Position numbers and translations under genes: made by a program. The notes under the pieces are model-generated. The model ran no database searches and was not told where the DNA came from. It worked only from the letters and a program-made list of their open reading frames with translations. Shown piece after piece: positions 51,895-64,000 of a stretch of DNA of 64,000 bases; the first letter of the stretch is position 1; each line of letters opens with the position of its first letter. This DNA comes from Cladorhizidae sp. MBARI D1340-BT2 (taxonomy: Eukaryota > Porifera > Demospongiae > Poecilosclerida > Cladorhizidae): the NCBI GenBank assembly GCA_028752905.1, contig JAQNBH010000002.1, positions 22,889,059-22,953,058 of the forward strand, given 5' to 3'.

Positions 51895-54800
51895 AACATG
51901 TTTAGCATCAAGTAAGAGTACAATTCATAACTGCCCTAATTAACAAGACCAAAGTCCCAGATTTTGTCAACTGATAGAGAAGGCCCTTATCTGCAACATG
52001 TGAACAGATTATCAATAAATGTAGTGGTTTTTCACTGGCAGGCCACCGCTTTGGCAACTGGAAAACGCCAGGAAAAATCCCAAACCTTACCACTTCAAAT
52101 CACCATAACTTGCTAATACTTAGAGTACTCAAAATTTTGGCACGTACAAAAGACAGATAATTAGAAGGGCTATTCGGTGATATAAAAATTATCTTTTTTG
52201 GGTAAAGTGTAGAAAAGTTATGAGCTTCACGGCAAAAAAACAAGATTTTCGGGGGGAAAATGAGAAACATATAGACCAAATTAGGGCAAATATCAAGAAC
52301 ATGTTTAGCATCAAGTAAGAGTACAATTCATAACTGCCCTAATTAACAAGACCAAAGTCCCAGATTTTGTCAACTGATAGAGAAGGCCCTTATCTGCAGC
52401 ATGTGAACAGATTATCAATAAATGTAGTGGTTTTTCACTGGCAGGCCACCGCTTTGGCAACTGGAAAACGCCAGGAAAAATCACAAACCTTACCACTTCA
52501 AATCACCATAACTTGCTAATACTTAGAGTACTCAAAATTTTGGCACGTACAAAAGACAGATAATTAGAAGGGCTATTCGGTGATATAAAAATTATCTTTT
52601 TTGGATAAAGTGTAGAAAAGTTATGAGCTTCACGGCAAAAAAACAAGATTTTCGGGGGGAAAATGAGAAACATATAGACCAAATTAGGGCAAATATCAAG
52701 ATAGAGAACACATAATGAAACCTATCATTCGAATCATATCAAGTCCATTACAGTAAAGTGTGCAGAATATTATGGATGTTTGATATCAACAGAGAGCACA
52801 GAGAGAGACCTATCTTAATAGCTATATATCAAGTTTATTCAGTGAAGTGTGGAGAATCTATTTAGCATCAAGAGATAGCAGAGAGAAACCTATCTTGTGA
52901 TTCTATCAAGTCCATTACTGTGAAGTATGTGGAATATACAGATGTTTGGTATCAAGAGAGAGAACAGAGAGAGGCCTACCTTTAGAGCTATATATCAAGT
53001 CTATTCAGTGAAGTGTGGAGAATCTATGAAGCTAACATGTTTAGCTCAAGATAGAGAACACTGAGAGATACCTATCTTGCAAGTCCATTACAGTGAAGTG
53101 TGCAGAATATATGGATGTTTGATATCAAGAGAGAGCACTTGGAGAGTCCTATCTTAATAGCTGTATAACAAGTCTATTCAGTGAAGTGTGGATAATCTAC
53201 GAAGCTAACATGTTTAGCATCAAGTAAGAGTACAATTCATAACTGCCCTAATTAACAAGACCAAAGTCCCAGATTTTGTCAACTGATAGAGAAGGCCCTT
53301 ATCTGCAACATGTGAACAGATTATCAATAAATGTAGTGGTTTTTCACTGGCAGGCCACCGCTTTGGCAACTGGAAAACGCCAGGAAAAATCCCAAACCTT
53401 ACCACTTCAAATCACCATAACTTGCTAATACTTAGAGTACTCAAAATTTTGGCACGTACAAAAGACAGATAATTAGAAGGGCTATTCGGTGATATAAAAA
53501 TTATCTTTTTTGGGTAAAGTGTAGAAAAGTTATGAGCTTCACGGCAAAAAAACAAGATTTTCGGGGGGAAAATGAGAAACATATAGACCAAATTAGGGCA
53601 AATATCAAGAACATGTTTAGCATCAAGTAAGAGTACAATTCATAACTGCCCTAATTAACAAGACCAAAGTCCCAGATTTTGTCAACTGATAGAGAAGGCC
53701 CTTATCTGCAGCATGTGAACAGATTATCAATAAATGTAGTGGTTTTTCACTGGCAGGCCACCGCTTTGGCAACTGGAAAACGCCAGGAAAAATCACAAAT
53801 CTTACCACTTCAAATCATCATAACTTCCTAATACTTAGAGTACTCAAAACTTTGGCACGTACAAAAGACAGATAATTAGAAGGGCTATCCGCTGATATAA
53901 AAATTATCTTTTTGGGGTAAAGTGTAGAATAGTTATGAGCTTCACGGCAAAAAAACAAGATTTTCGGGGGGGAAATGAGAAACATATAGACCAAATTAGG
54001 GCAAATATCAAGAACATGTTTAGCATCAAGTAAGAGTACAATTCATAACTGCCCTAATTAACAAGACCAAAGTCCCAGATTTTGTCAACTGATAGAGAAG
54101 GCCCTTATCTGCAACATGTGAACAGATTATCAATAAATGTAGTGGTTTTTCACTGGCAGGCCACCGCTTTGGCAACTGGAAAACGCCAGGAAAAATCACA
54201 AACCTTACCACTTCAAATCACCATAACTTGCTAATACTTAGAGTACTCAAAATTTTGGCACGTACAAAAGACAGATAATTAGAAGGGCTATTCGGTGATA
54301 TAAAAATTATCTTTTTTGGATAAAGTGTAGAAAAGTTATGAGCTTCACGGCAAAAAAACAAGATTTTCGGGGGGAAAATGAGAAACATATAGACCAAATT
54401 AGGGCAAATATCAAGATAGAGAACACATAATGAAACCTATCATTCGAATCATATCAAGTCCATTACAGTAAAGTGTGCAGAATATTATGGATGTTTGATA
54501 TCAACAGAGAGCACAGAGAGAGACCTATCTTAATAGCTATATATCAAGTTTATTCAGTGAAGTGTGGAGAATCTATTTAGCATCAAGAGATAGCAGAGAG
54601 AAACCTATCTTGTGATTCTATCAAGTCCATTACTGTGAAGTATGTGGAATATACAGATGTTTGGTATCAAGAGAGAGAACAGAGAGAGGCCTACCTTTAG
54701 AGCTATATATCAAGTCTATTCAGTGAAGTGTGGAGAATCTATGAAGCTAACATGTTTAGCTCAAGATAGAGAACACTGAGAGATACCTATCTTGCAAGTC

Positions 54801-54921
54801 CATTACAGTGAAGTGTGCAGAATATATGGATGTTTGATATCAAGAGAGAGCACTTGGAGAGTCCTATCTTAATAGCTGTATAACAAGTCTATTCAGTGAA
54901 GTGTGGATAATCTACGAAGCT
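51895..54921 (+). repeat. Blocks 30-31: P, Q-long, P, Q, hybrid-long
   Basis: Units start at 51895, 52298, 53207, 53610 and 54013; segments at 52701-53206 and 54416-54921. The core at 54013 has the P marker at 54114 but the Q marker at 54198. Confidence 0.92.
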
Positions 54922-57039
54922 AACATGTTTAGCATCAAGTAAGAGTACAATTCATAACTGCCCTAATTAACAAGACCAAAGTCCCAGATTTTGTCAACTG
55001 ATAGAGAAGGCCCTTATCTGCAACATGTGAACAGATTATCAATAAATGTAGTGGTTTTTCACTGGCAGGCCACCGCTTTGGCAACTGGAAAACGCCAGGA
55101 AAAATCCCAAACCTTACCACTTCAAATCACCATAACTTGCTAATACTTAGAGTACTCAAAATTTTGGCACGTACAAAAGACAGATAATTAGAAGGGCTAT
55201 TCGGTGATATAAAAATTATCTTTTTTGGGTAAAGTGTAGAAAAGTTATGAGCTTCACGGCAAAAAAACAAGATTTTCGGGGGGAAAATGAGAAACATATA
55301 GACCAAATTAGGGCAAATATCAAGAACATGTTTAGCATCAAGTAAGAGTACAATTCATAACTGCCCTAATTAACAAGACCAAAGTCCCAGATTTTGTCAA
55401 CTGATAGAGAAGGCCCTTATCTGCAGCATGTGAACAGATTATCAATAAATGTAGTGGTTTTTCACTGGCAGGCCACCGCTTTGGCAACTGGAAAACGCCA
55501 GGAAAAATCACAAATCTTACCACTTCAAATCATCATAACTTCCTAATACTTAGAGTACTCAAAACTTTGGCACGTACAAAAGACAGATAATTAGAAGGGC
55601 TATCCGCTGATATAAAAATTATCTTTTTGGGATAAAGTGTAGAATAGTTATGAGCTTCACGGCAAAAAAACAAGATTTTCGGGGGGGAAATGAGAAACAT
55701 ATAGACCAAATTAGGGCAAATATCAAGAACATGTTTAGCATCAAGTAAGAGTACAATTCATAACTGCCCTAATTAACAAGACCAAAGTCCCAGATTTTGT
55801 CAACTGATAGAGAAGGCCCTTATCTGCAACATGTGAACAGATTATCAATAAATGTAGTGGTTTTTCACTGGCAGGCCACCGCTTTGGCAACTGGAAAACG
55901 CCAGGAAAAATCCCAAACCTTACCACTTCAAATCACCATAACTTGCTAATACTTAGAGTACTCAAAATTTTGGCACGTACAAAAGACAGATAATTAGAAG
56001 GGCTATTCGGTGATATAAAAATTATCTTTTTTGGGTAAAGTGTAGAAAAGTTATGAGCTTCACGGCAAAAAAACAAGATTTTCGGGGGGAAAATGAGAAA
56101 CATATAGACCAAATTAGGGCAAATATCAAGAACATGTTTAGCATCAAGTAAGAGTACAATTCATAACTGCCCTAATTAACAAGACCAAAGTCCCAGATTT
56201 TGTCAACTGATAGAGAAGGCCCTTATCTGCAGCATGTGAACAGATTATCAATAAATGTAGTGGTTTTTCACTGGCAGGCCACCGCTTTGGCAACTGGAAA
56301 ACGCCAGGAAAAATCACAAACCTTACCACTTCAAATCACCATAACTTGCTAATACTTAGAGTACTCAAAATTTTGGCACGTACAAAAGACAGATAATTAG
56401 AAGGGCTATTCGGTGATATAAAAATTATCTTTTTTGGATAAAGTGTAGAAAAGTTATGAGCTTCACGGCAAAAAAACAAGATTTTCGGGGGGAAAATGAG
56501 AAACATATAGACCAAATTAGGGCAAATATCAAGATAGAGAACACATAATGAAACCTATCATTCGAATCATATCAAGTCCATTACAGTAAAGTGTGCAGAA
56601 TATTATGGATGTTTGATATCAACAGAGAGCACAGAGAGAGACCTATCTTAATAGCTATATATCAAGTTTATTCAGTGAAGTGTGGAGAATCTATTTAGCA
56701 TCAAGAGATAGCAGAGAGAAACCTATCTTGTGATTCTATCAAGTCCATTACTGTGAAGTATGTGGAATATACAGATGTTTGGTATCAAGAGAGAGAACAG
56801 AGAGAGGCCTACCTTTAGAGCTATATATCAAGTCTATTCAGTGAAGTGTGGAGAATCTATGAAGCTAACATGTTTAGCTCAAGATAGAGAACACTGAGAG
56901 ATACCTATCTTGCAAGTCCATTACAGTGAAGTGTGCAGAATATGTGGATGTTTGATATCAAGAGAGAGCACTTGGAGAGTCCTATCTTAATAGCTGTATA
57001 ACAAGTCTATTCAGTGAAGTGTGGATAATCTACGAAGCT
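54922..57039 (+). repeat. Block 32: P, Q, P, Q-long (2118 bp)
   Basis: Units start at 54922, 55325, 55728 and 56131; segment at 56534-57039. AAATCTT at 55515 and TCCGCTGAT at 55607 repeat the variants found 1715 bp to the left. The segment has a private A-to-G at 56944. Confidence 0.92.
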
Positions 57040-59560
57040 AACATGTTTAGCATCAAGTAAGAGTACAATTCATAACTGCCCTAATTAACAAGACCAAAGT
57101 CCCAGATTTTGTCAACTGATAGAGAAGGCCCTTATCTGCAACATGTGAACAGATTATCAATAAATGTAGTGGTTTTTCACTGGCAGGCCACCGCTTTGGC
57201 AACTGGAAAACGCCAGGAAAAATCACAAACCTTACCACTTCAAATCACCATAACTTGCTAATACTTAGAGTACTCAAAATTTTGGCACGTACAAAAGACA
57301 GATAATTAGAAGGGCTATTCGGTGATATAAAAATTATCTTTTTTGGGTAAAGTGTAGAAAAGTTATGAGCTTCACGGCAAAAAAACAAGATTTTCGGGGG
57401 GAAAATGAGAAACATATAGACCAAATTAGGGCAAATATCAAGAACATGTTTAGCATCAAGTAAGAGTACAATTCATAACTGCCCTAATTAACAAGACCAA
57501 AGTCCCAGATTTTGTCAACTGATAGAGAAGGCCCTTATCTGCAGCATGTGAACAGATTATCAATAAATGTAGTGGTTTTTCACTGGCAGGCCACCGCTTT
57601 GGCAACTGGAAAACGCCAGGAAAAATCACAAACCTTACCACTTCAAATCATCATAACTTCCTAATACTTAGAGTACTCAAAACTTTGGCACGTACAAAAG
57701 ACAGATAATTAGAAGGGCTATCCGATGATATAAAAATTATCTTTTTGGGGTAAAGTGTAGAATAGTTATGAGCTTCACGGCAAAAAAACAAGATTTTCGG
57801 GGGGGAAATGAGAAACATATAGACCAAATTAGGGCAAATATCAAGAACATGTTTAGCATCAAGTAAGAGTACAATTCATAACTGCCCTAATTTACAAGAC
57901 CAAAGTCCCAGATTTTGTCAACTGATAGAGAAGGCCCTTATCTGCAACATGTGAACAGATTATCAATAAATGTAGTGGTTTTTCACTGGCAGGCCACCGC
58001 TTTGGCAACTGGAAAACGCCAGGAAAAATCCCAAACCTTACCACTTCAAATCACCATAACTTGCTAATACTTAGAGTACTCAAAATTTTGGCACGTACAA
58101 AAGACAGATAATTAGAAGGGCTATTCGGTGATATAAAAATTATCTTTTTTGGGTAAAGTGTAGAAAAGTTATGAGCTTCACGGCAAAAAAACAAGATTTT
58201 CGGGGGGAAAATGAGAAACATATAGACCAAATTAGGGCAAATATCAAGAACATGTTTAGCATCAAGTAAGAGTACAATTCATAACTGCCCTAATTAACAA
58301 GACCAAAGTCCCAGATTTTGTCAACTGATAGAGAAGGCCCTTATCTGCAACATGTGAACAGATTATCAATAAATGTAGTGGTTTTTCACTGGCAGGCCAC
58401 CGCTTTGGCAACTGGAAAACGCCAGGAAAAATCACAAACCTTACCACTTCAAATCACCATAACTTGCTAATACTTAGAGTACTCAAAATTTTTGCACGTA
58501 CAAAAGACAGATAATTAGAAGGGCTATTCGGTGATATAAAAATTATCTTTTTTGGGTAAAGTGTAAAAAAGTTATGAGCTTCACGGCAAAAAAACAAGAT
58601 TTTCGGGGGGAAAATGAGAAACATATAGACCAAATTAGGGCAAATATCAAGAACATGTTTAGCATCAAGTAAGAGTACAATTCATAACTGCCCTAATTAA
58701 CAAGACCAAAGTCCCAGATTTTGTCAACTGATAGAGAAGGCCCTTATCTGCAGCATGTGAACAGATTATCAATAAATGTAGTGGTTTTTCACTGGCAGGC
58801 CACCGCTTTGGCAACTGGAAAACGCCAGGAAAAATCACAAACCTTACCACTTCAAATCACCATAACTTGCTAATACTTAGAGTACTCAAAATTTTGGCAC
58901 GTACAAAAGATAGATAATTAGAAGGGCTATTCGGTGATATAAAAATTATCTTTTTTGGATAAAGTGTAGAAAAGTTATGAGCTTCACGGCAAAAAAACAA
59001 GATTTTCGGGGGGAAAATGAGAAACATATAGACCAAATTAGGGCAAATATCAAGATAGAGAACACATAATGAAACCTATCATTCGAATCATATCAAGTCC
59101 ATTACAGTAAAGTGTGCAGAATATTATGGATGTTTGATATCAACAGAGAGCACAGAGAGAGACCTATCTTAATAGCTATATATCAAGTTTATTCAGTGAA
59201 GTGTGGAGAATCTATTTAGCATCAAGAGATAGCAGAGAGAAACCTATCTTGTGATTCTATCAAGTCCATTACTGTGAAGTATGTGGAATATACAGATGTT
59301 TGGTATCAAGAGAGAGAACAGAGAGAGGCCTACCTTTAGAGCTATATATCAAGTCTATTCAGTGAAGTGTGGAGAATCTATGAAGCTAACATGTTTAGCT
59401 CAAGATAGAGAACACTGAGAGATACCTATCTTGCAAGTCCATTACAGTGAAGTGTGCAGAATATATGGATGTTTGATATCAAGAGAGAGCACTTGGAGAG
59501 TCCTATCTTAATAGCTGTATAACAAGTCTATTCAGTGAAGTGTGGATAATCTACGAAGCT
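57040..59560 (+). repeat. Block 33: hybrid, Q, P, hybrid, Q-long (2521 bp)
   Basis: Units start at 57040, 57443, 57846, 58249 and 58652; segment at 59055-59560. The cores at 57040 and 58249 are P-5'/Q-3' hybrids. The P core at 57846 has the A-to-T at 57893 that breaks the 61-codon frame. Confidence 0.92.
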
Positions 59561-62482
59561 AACATGTTTAGCATCAAGTAAGAGTACAATTCATAACTGC
59601 CCTAATTAACAAGACCAAAGTCCCAGATTTTGTCAACTGATAGAGAAGGCCCTTATCTGCAACATGTGAACAGATTATCAATAAATGTAGTGGTTTTTCA
59701 CTGGCAGGCCACCGCTTTGGCAACTGGAAAACGCCAGGAAAAATCCCAAACCTTACCACTTCAAATCACCATAACTTGCTAATACTTAGAGTACTCAAAA
59801 TTTTGGCACGTACAAAAGACAGATAATTAGAAGGGCTATTCGGTAATATAAAAATTATCTTTTTTGGGTAAAGTGTAGAAAAGTTATAAGCTTCACGGCA
59901 AAAAAACAAGATTTTCGGGGGGAAATGAGAAACATATAGACCAAATTAGGGCAAATATCAAGAACATGTTTAGCATCAAGTAAGAGTACAATTCATAACT
60001 GCCCTAATTAACAAGACCAAAGTCCCAGATTTTGTCAACTGATAGAGAAGGCCCTTATCTGCAGCATGTGAACAGATTATCAATAAATGTAGTGGTTTTT
60101 CACTGGCAGGCCACCGCTTTGGCAACTGGAAAACGCCAGGAAAAATCACAAACCTTACCACTTCAAATCACCATAACTTGCTAATACTTAGAGTACTCAA
60201 AATTTTGGCACGTACAAAAGACAGATAATTAGAAGGGCTATTCGGTGATATAAAAATTATCTTTTTTGGGTAAAGTGTAGAAAAGTTATGAGCTTCACGG
60301 CAAAAAAACAAGATTTTCGGGGGGAAAATGAGAAACATATAGACCAAATTAGGGCAAATATCAAGAACATGTTTAGCATCAAGTAAGAGTACAATTCATA
60401 ACTGCCCTAATTAACAAGACCAAAGTCCCAGATTTTGTCAACTGATAGAGAAGGCCCTTATCTGCAACATGTGAACAGATTATCAATAAATGTAGTGGTT
60501 TTTCACTGGCAGGCCACCGCTTTGGCAACTGGAAAACGCCAGGAAAAATCACAAACCTTACCACTTCAAATCACCATAACTTGCTAATACTTAGAGTACT
60601 CAAAATTTTTGCACGTACAAAAGACAGATAATTAGAAGGGCTATTCGGTGATATAAAAATTATCTTTTTTGGGTAAAGTGTAAAAAAGTTATGAGCTTCA
60701 CGGCAAAAAAACAAGATTTTCGGGGGGAAAATGAGAAACATATAGACCAAATTAGGGCAAATATCAAGAACATGTTTAGCATCAAGTAAGAGTACAATTC
60801 ATAACTGCCCTAATTAACAAGACCAAAGTCCCAGATTTTGTCAACTGATAGAGAAGGCCCTTATCTGCAGCATGTGAACAGATTATCAATAAATGTAGTG
60901 GTTTTTCACTGGCAGGCCACCGCTTTGGCAACTGGAAAACGCCAGGAAAAATCACAAACCTTACCACTTCAAATCACCATAACTTGCTAATACTTAGAGT
61001 ACTCAAAATTTTGGCACGTACAAAAGATAGATAATTAGAAGGGCTATTCGGTGATATAAAAATTATCTTTTTTGGATAAAGTGTAGAAAAGTTATGAGCT
61101 TCACGGCAAAAAAACAAGATTTTCGGGGGGAAAATGAGAAACATATAGACCAAATTAGGGCAAATATCAAGATAGAGAACACATAATGAAACCTATCATT
61201 CGAATCATATCAAGTCCATTACAGTAAAGTGTGCAGAATATTATGGATGTTTGATATCAACAGAGAGCACAGAGAGAGACCTATCTTAATAGCTATATAT
61301 CAAGTTTATTCAGTGAAGTGTGGAGAATCTATTTAGCATCAAGAGATAGCAGAGAGAAACCTATCTTGTGATTCTATCAAGTCCATTACTGTGAAGTATG
61401 TGGAATATACAGATGTTTGGTATCAAGAGAGAGAACAGAGAGAGGCCTACCTTTAGAGCTATATATCAAGTCTATTCAGTGAAGTGTGGAGAATCTATGA
61501 AGCTAACATGTTTAGCTCAAGATAGAGAACACTGAGAGATACCTATCTTGCAAGTCCATTACAGTGAAGTGTGCAGAATATATGGATGTTTGATATCAAG
61601 AGAGAGCACTTGGAGAGTCCTATCTTAATAGCTGTATAACAAGTCTATTCAGTGAAGTGTGGATAATCTACGAAGCTAACATGTTTAGCATCAAGTAAGA
61701 GTACAATTCATAACTGCCCTAATTAACAAGACCAAAGTCCCAGATTTTGTCAACTGATAGAGAAGGCCCTTATCTGCAACATGTGAACAGATTATCAATA
61801 AATGTAGTGGTTTTTCACTGGCAGGCCACCGCTTTGGCAACTGGAAAACGCCAGGAAAAATCCCAAACCTTACCACTTCAAATCACCATAACTTGCTAAT
61901 ACTTAGAGTACTCAAAATTTTGGCACGTACAAAAGACAGATAATTAGAAGGGCTATTCGGTAATATAAAAATTATCTTTTTTGGGTAAAGTGTAGAAAAG
62001 TTATAAGCTTCACGGCAAAAAAACAAGATTTTCGGGGGGAAATGAGAAACATATAGACCAAATTAGGGCAAATATCAAGAACATGTTTAGCATCAAGTAA
62101 GAGTACAATTCATAACTGCCCTAATTAACAAGACCAAAGTCCCAGATTTTGTCAACTGATAGAGAAGGCCCTTATCTGCAGCATGTGAACAGATTATCAA
62201 TAAATGTAGTGGTTTTTCACTGGCAGGCCACCGCTTTGGCAACTGGAAAACGCCAGGAAAAATCACAAACCTTACCACTTCAAATCACCATAACTTGCTA
62301 ATACTTAGAGTACTCAAAATTTTGGCACGTACAAAAGACAGATAATTAGAAGGGCTATTCGGTGATATAAAAATTATCTTTTTTGGATAAAGTGTAGAAA
62401 AGTTATGAGCTTCACGGCAAAAAAACAAGATTTTCGGGGGGAAAATGAGAAACATATAGACCAAATTAGGGCAAATATCAAG
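58249..62482 (+). repeat. 2117-bp segmental tandem duplication (two copies)
   Basis: Copy 1 is 58249-60365 and copy 2 is 60366-62482. Five substitutions repeat at exactly 2117 bp: 58493/60610, 58566/60683, 58911/61028, 59845/61962 and 59888/62005. Both copies also share the 1-bp loss in the G tract. Copy 2 diverges in its last head, which takes the GGATAAAG form and is followed by a 506-bp segment. Confidence 0.9.
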
Positions 62483-62988
62483 ATAGAGAACACATAATGA
62501 AACCTATCATTCGAATCATATCAAGTCCATTACAGTAAAGTGTGCAGAATATTATGGATGTTTGATATCAACAGAGAGCACAGAGAGAGACCTATCTTAA
62601 TAGCTATATATCAAGTTTATTCAGTGAAGTGTGGAGAATCTATTTAGCATCAAGAGATAGCAGAGAGAAACCTATCTTGTGATTCTATCAAGTCCATTAC
62701 TGTGAAGTATGTGGAATATACAGATGTTTGGTATCAAGAGAGAGAACAGAGAGAGGCCTACCTTTAGAGCTATATATCAAGTCTATTCAGTGAAGTGTGG
62801 AGAATCTATGAAGCTAACATGTTTAGCTCAAGATAGAGAACACTGAGAGATACCTATCTTGCAAGTCCATTACAGTGAAGTGTGCAGAATATATGGATGT
62901 TTGATATCAAGAGAGAGCACTTGGAGAGTCCTATCTTAATAGCTGTATAACAAGTCTATTCAGTGAAGTGTGGATAATCTACGAAGCT
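59561..62988 (+). repeat. Blocks 34-35: P (402), Q, hybrid, Q-long, P (402), Q-long
   Basis: Units start at 59561, 59963, 60366, 60769, 61678 and 62080; segments at 61172-61677 and 62483-62988. Both 402-bp units have a 6G+3A tract, with one base lost, plus CGGTAATAT and TTATAAGC. Confidence 0.92.
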
Positions 62989-64000
62989 AACATGTTTAGC
63001 ATCAAGTAAGAGTACAATTCATAACTGCCCTAATTAACAAGACCAAAGTCCCAGATTTTGTCAACTGATAGAGAAGGCCCTTATCTGCAACATGTGAACA
63101 GATTATCAATAAATGTAGTGGTTTTTCACTGGCAGGCCACCGCTTTGGCAACTGGAAAACGCCAGGAAAAATCCCAAACCTTACCACTTCAAATCACCAT
63201 AACTTGCTAATACTTAGAGTACTCAAAATTTTGGCACGTACAAAAGACAGATAATTAGAAGGGCTATTCGGTGATATAAAAATTATCTTTTTTGGGTAAA
63301 GTGTAGAAAAGTTATGAGCTTCACGGCAAAAAAACAAGATTTTCGGGGGGGAAATGAGAAACATATAGACCAAATTAGGGCAAATATCAAGAACATGTTT
63401 AGCATCAAGTAAGAGTACAATTCATAACTGCCCTAATTAACAAGACCAAAGTCCCAGATTTTGTCAACTGATAGAGAAGGCCCTTATCTGCAGCATGTGA
63501 ACAGATTATCAATAAATGTAGTGGTTTTTCACTGGCAGGCCACCGCTTTGGCAACTGGAAAACGCCAGGAAAAATCACAAACCTTACCACTTCAAATCAT
63601 CATAACTTCCTAATACTTAGAGTACTCAAAACTTTGGCACGTACAAAAGACAGATAATTAGAAGGGCTATCCGATGATATAAAAATTATCTTTTTGGGGT
63701 AAAGTGTAGAATAGTTATGAGCTTCACGGCAAAAAAACAAGATTTTCGGGGGGGAAATGAGAAACATATAGACCAAATTAGGGCAAATATCAAGAACATG
63801 TTTAGCATCAAGTAAGAGTACAATTCATAACTGCCCTAATTAACAAGACCAAAGTCCCAGATTTTGTCAACTGATAGAGAAGGCCCTTATCTGCAACATG
63901 TGAACAGATTATCAATAAATGTAGTGGTTTTTCACTGGCAGGCCACCGCTTTGGCAACTGGAAAACGCCAGGAAAAATCCCAAACCTTACCACTTCAAAT
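62989..64000 (+). repeat. Block 36: P, Q and a partial P unit at the right edge
   Basis: Units start at 62989, 63392 and 63795; the last is cut by the window end within its core. The pattern predicts that the array continues to the right. Confidence 0.93.

Larger units (their letters stand above)
1..64000 (+). repeat. Satellite DNA array, 403/909-bp units, spans whole window
   Basis: Every stretch of the window belongs to one tandem family in a single orientation. The unit-to-unit distances add up exactly: 79 short units (403 bp; three of 402, one of 404) and 35 long units (31 of 909, four of 900), plus a partial unit at each edge. There is no inversion, transposon insertion or unique spacer. 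Units differ by few substitutions, so the array is highly homogenised. All stretches without a gene hold this satellite and nothing else. The family name and host are not recognised; a eukaryotic heterochromatic location is inferred from the architecture. Plus strand here is just the strand given. Confidence 0.98.

Noticed and set aside
181..64000. CRISPR array
   Set aside because: Units of 403-909 bp are homologous along their full length, with no short repeats separated by unique spacers.
1..64000. CENP-B box or telomere repeats
   Set aside because: I saw neither the CENP-B box pattern nor runs of TTAGGG/TTTAGGG-like repeats, so the chromosomal location stays open.

Overview
The whole 64 kb window is one uninterrupted tandem-repeat (satellite DNA) array. 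I found no protein-coding gene, RNA gene, transposon, CRISPR array or unique sequence, and both window edges fall inside the array. Such an array points to eukaryotic heterochromatin (centromeric, pericentromeric, subtelomeric or knob). A flowering plant is my best guess, from monomer length and general character, but nothing in the sequence proves it.

Basic unit. All repeats are head-to-tail in one orientation. The monomer is 403 bp: an 18-bp leader, a conserved core of about 195 bp, and a more variable 'head' of about 190 bp. Cores come in two main types. P has GCAACATG and AATCCCAA; Q has GCAGCATG (making a PstI site) and AATCACAA. By my tally there are 115 cores: 64 P, 46 Q and 5 P/Q hybrids. 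P and Q mostly alternate, giving an 806-bp dimer.

Long unit. In 35 units a 506-bp segment sits between head and next leader at exactly the same position, making 909-bp units (900 bp in four that share a 9-bp deletion). The segment is itself repetitive: six subrepeats of 79-95 bp alternate between two types, so they form three dimers of 172-178 bp. The 18-bp leader of every 403-bp monomer is the tail of the sixth subrepeat. The short monomer therefore looks like a deletion derivative of the long one.

Higher order. Of 114 complete units, 79 are short (403 bp; three of 402, one of 404) and 35 are long. The commonest pattern is three short plus one long (2118 bp), often with a second long unit (3027 bp). 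Above this lie recent segmental duplications of 806, 1715, 2117 and 4330 bp, each supported by private variants at exact spacing. Hybrid cores mark probable unequal-crossover junctions.

The repeated 61-codon minus-strand reading frame starts at GTG or TTG, and its rare variants are nearly all amino-acid changing. I treat it as a passenger of the satellite, not a gene. The interest of the window is its nested repeat architecture and the record of how it grew.
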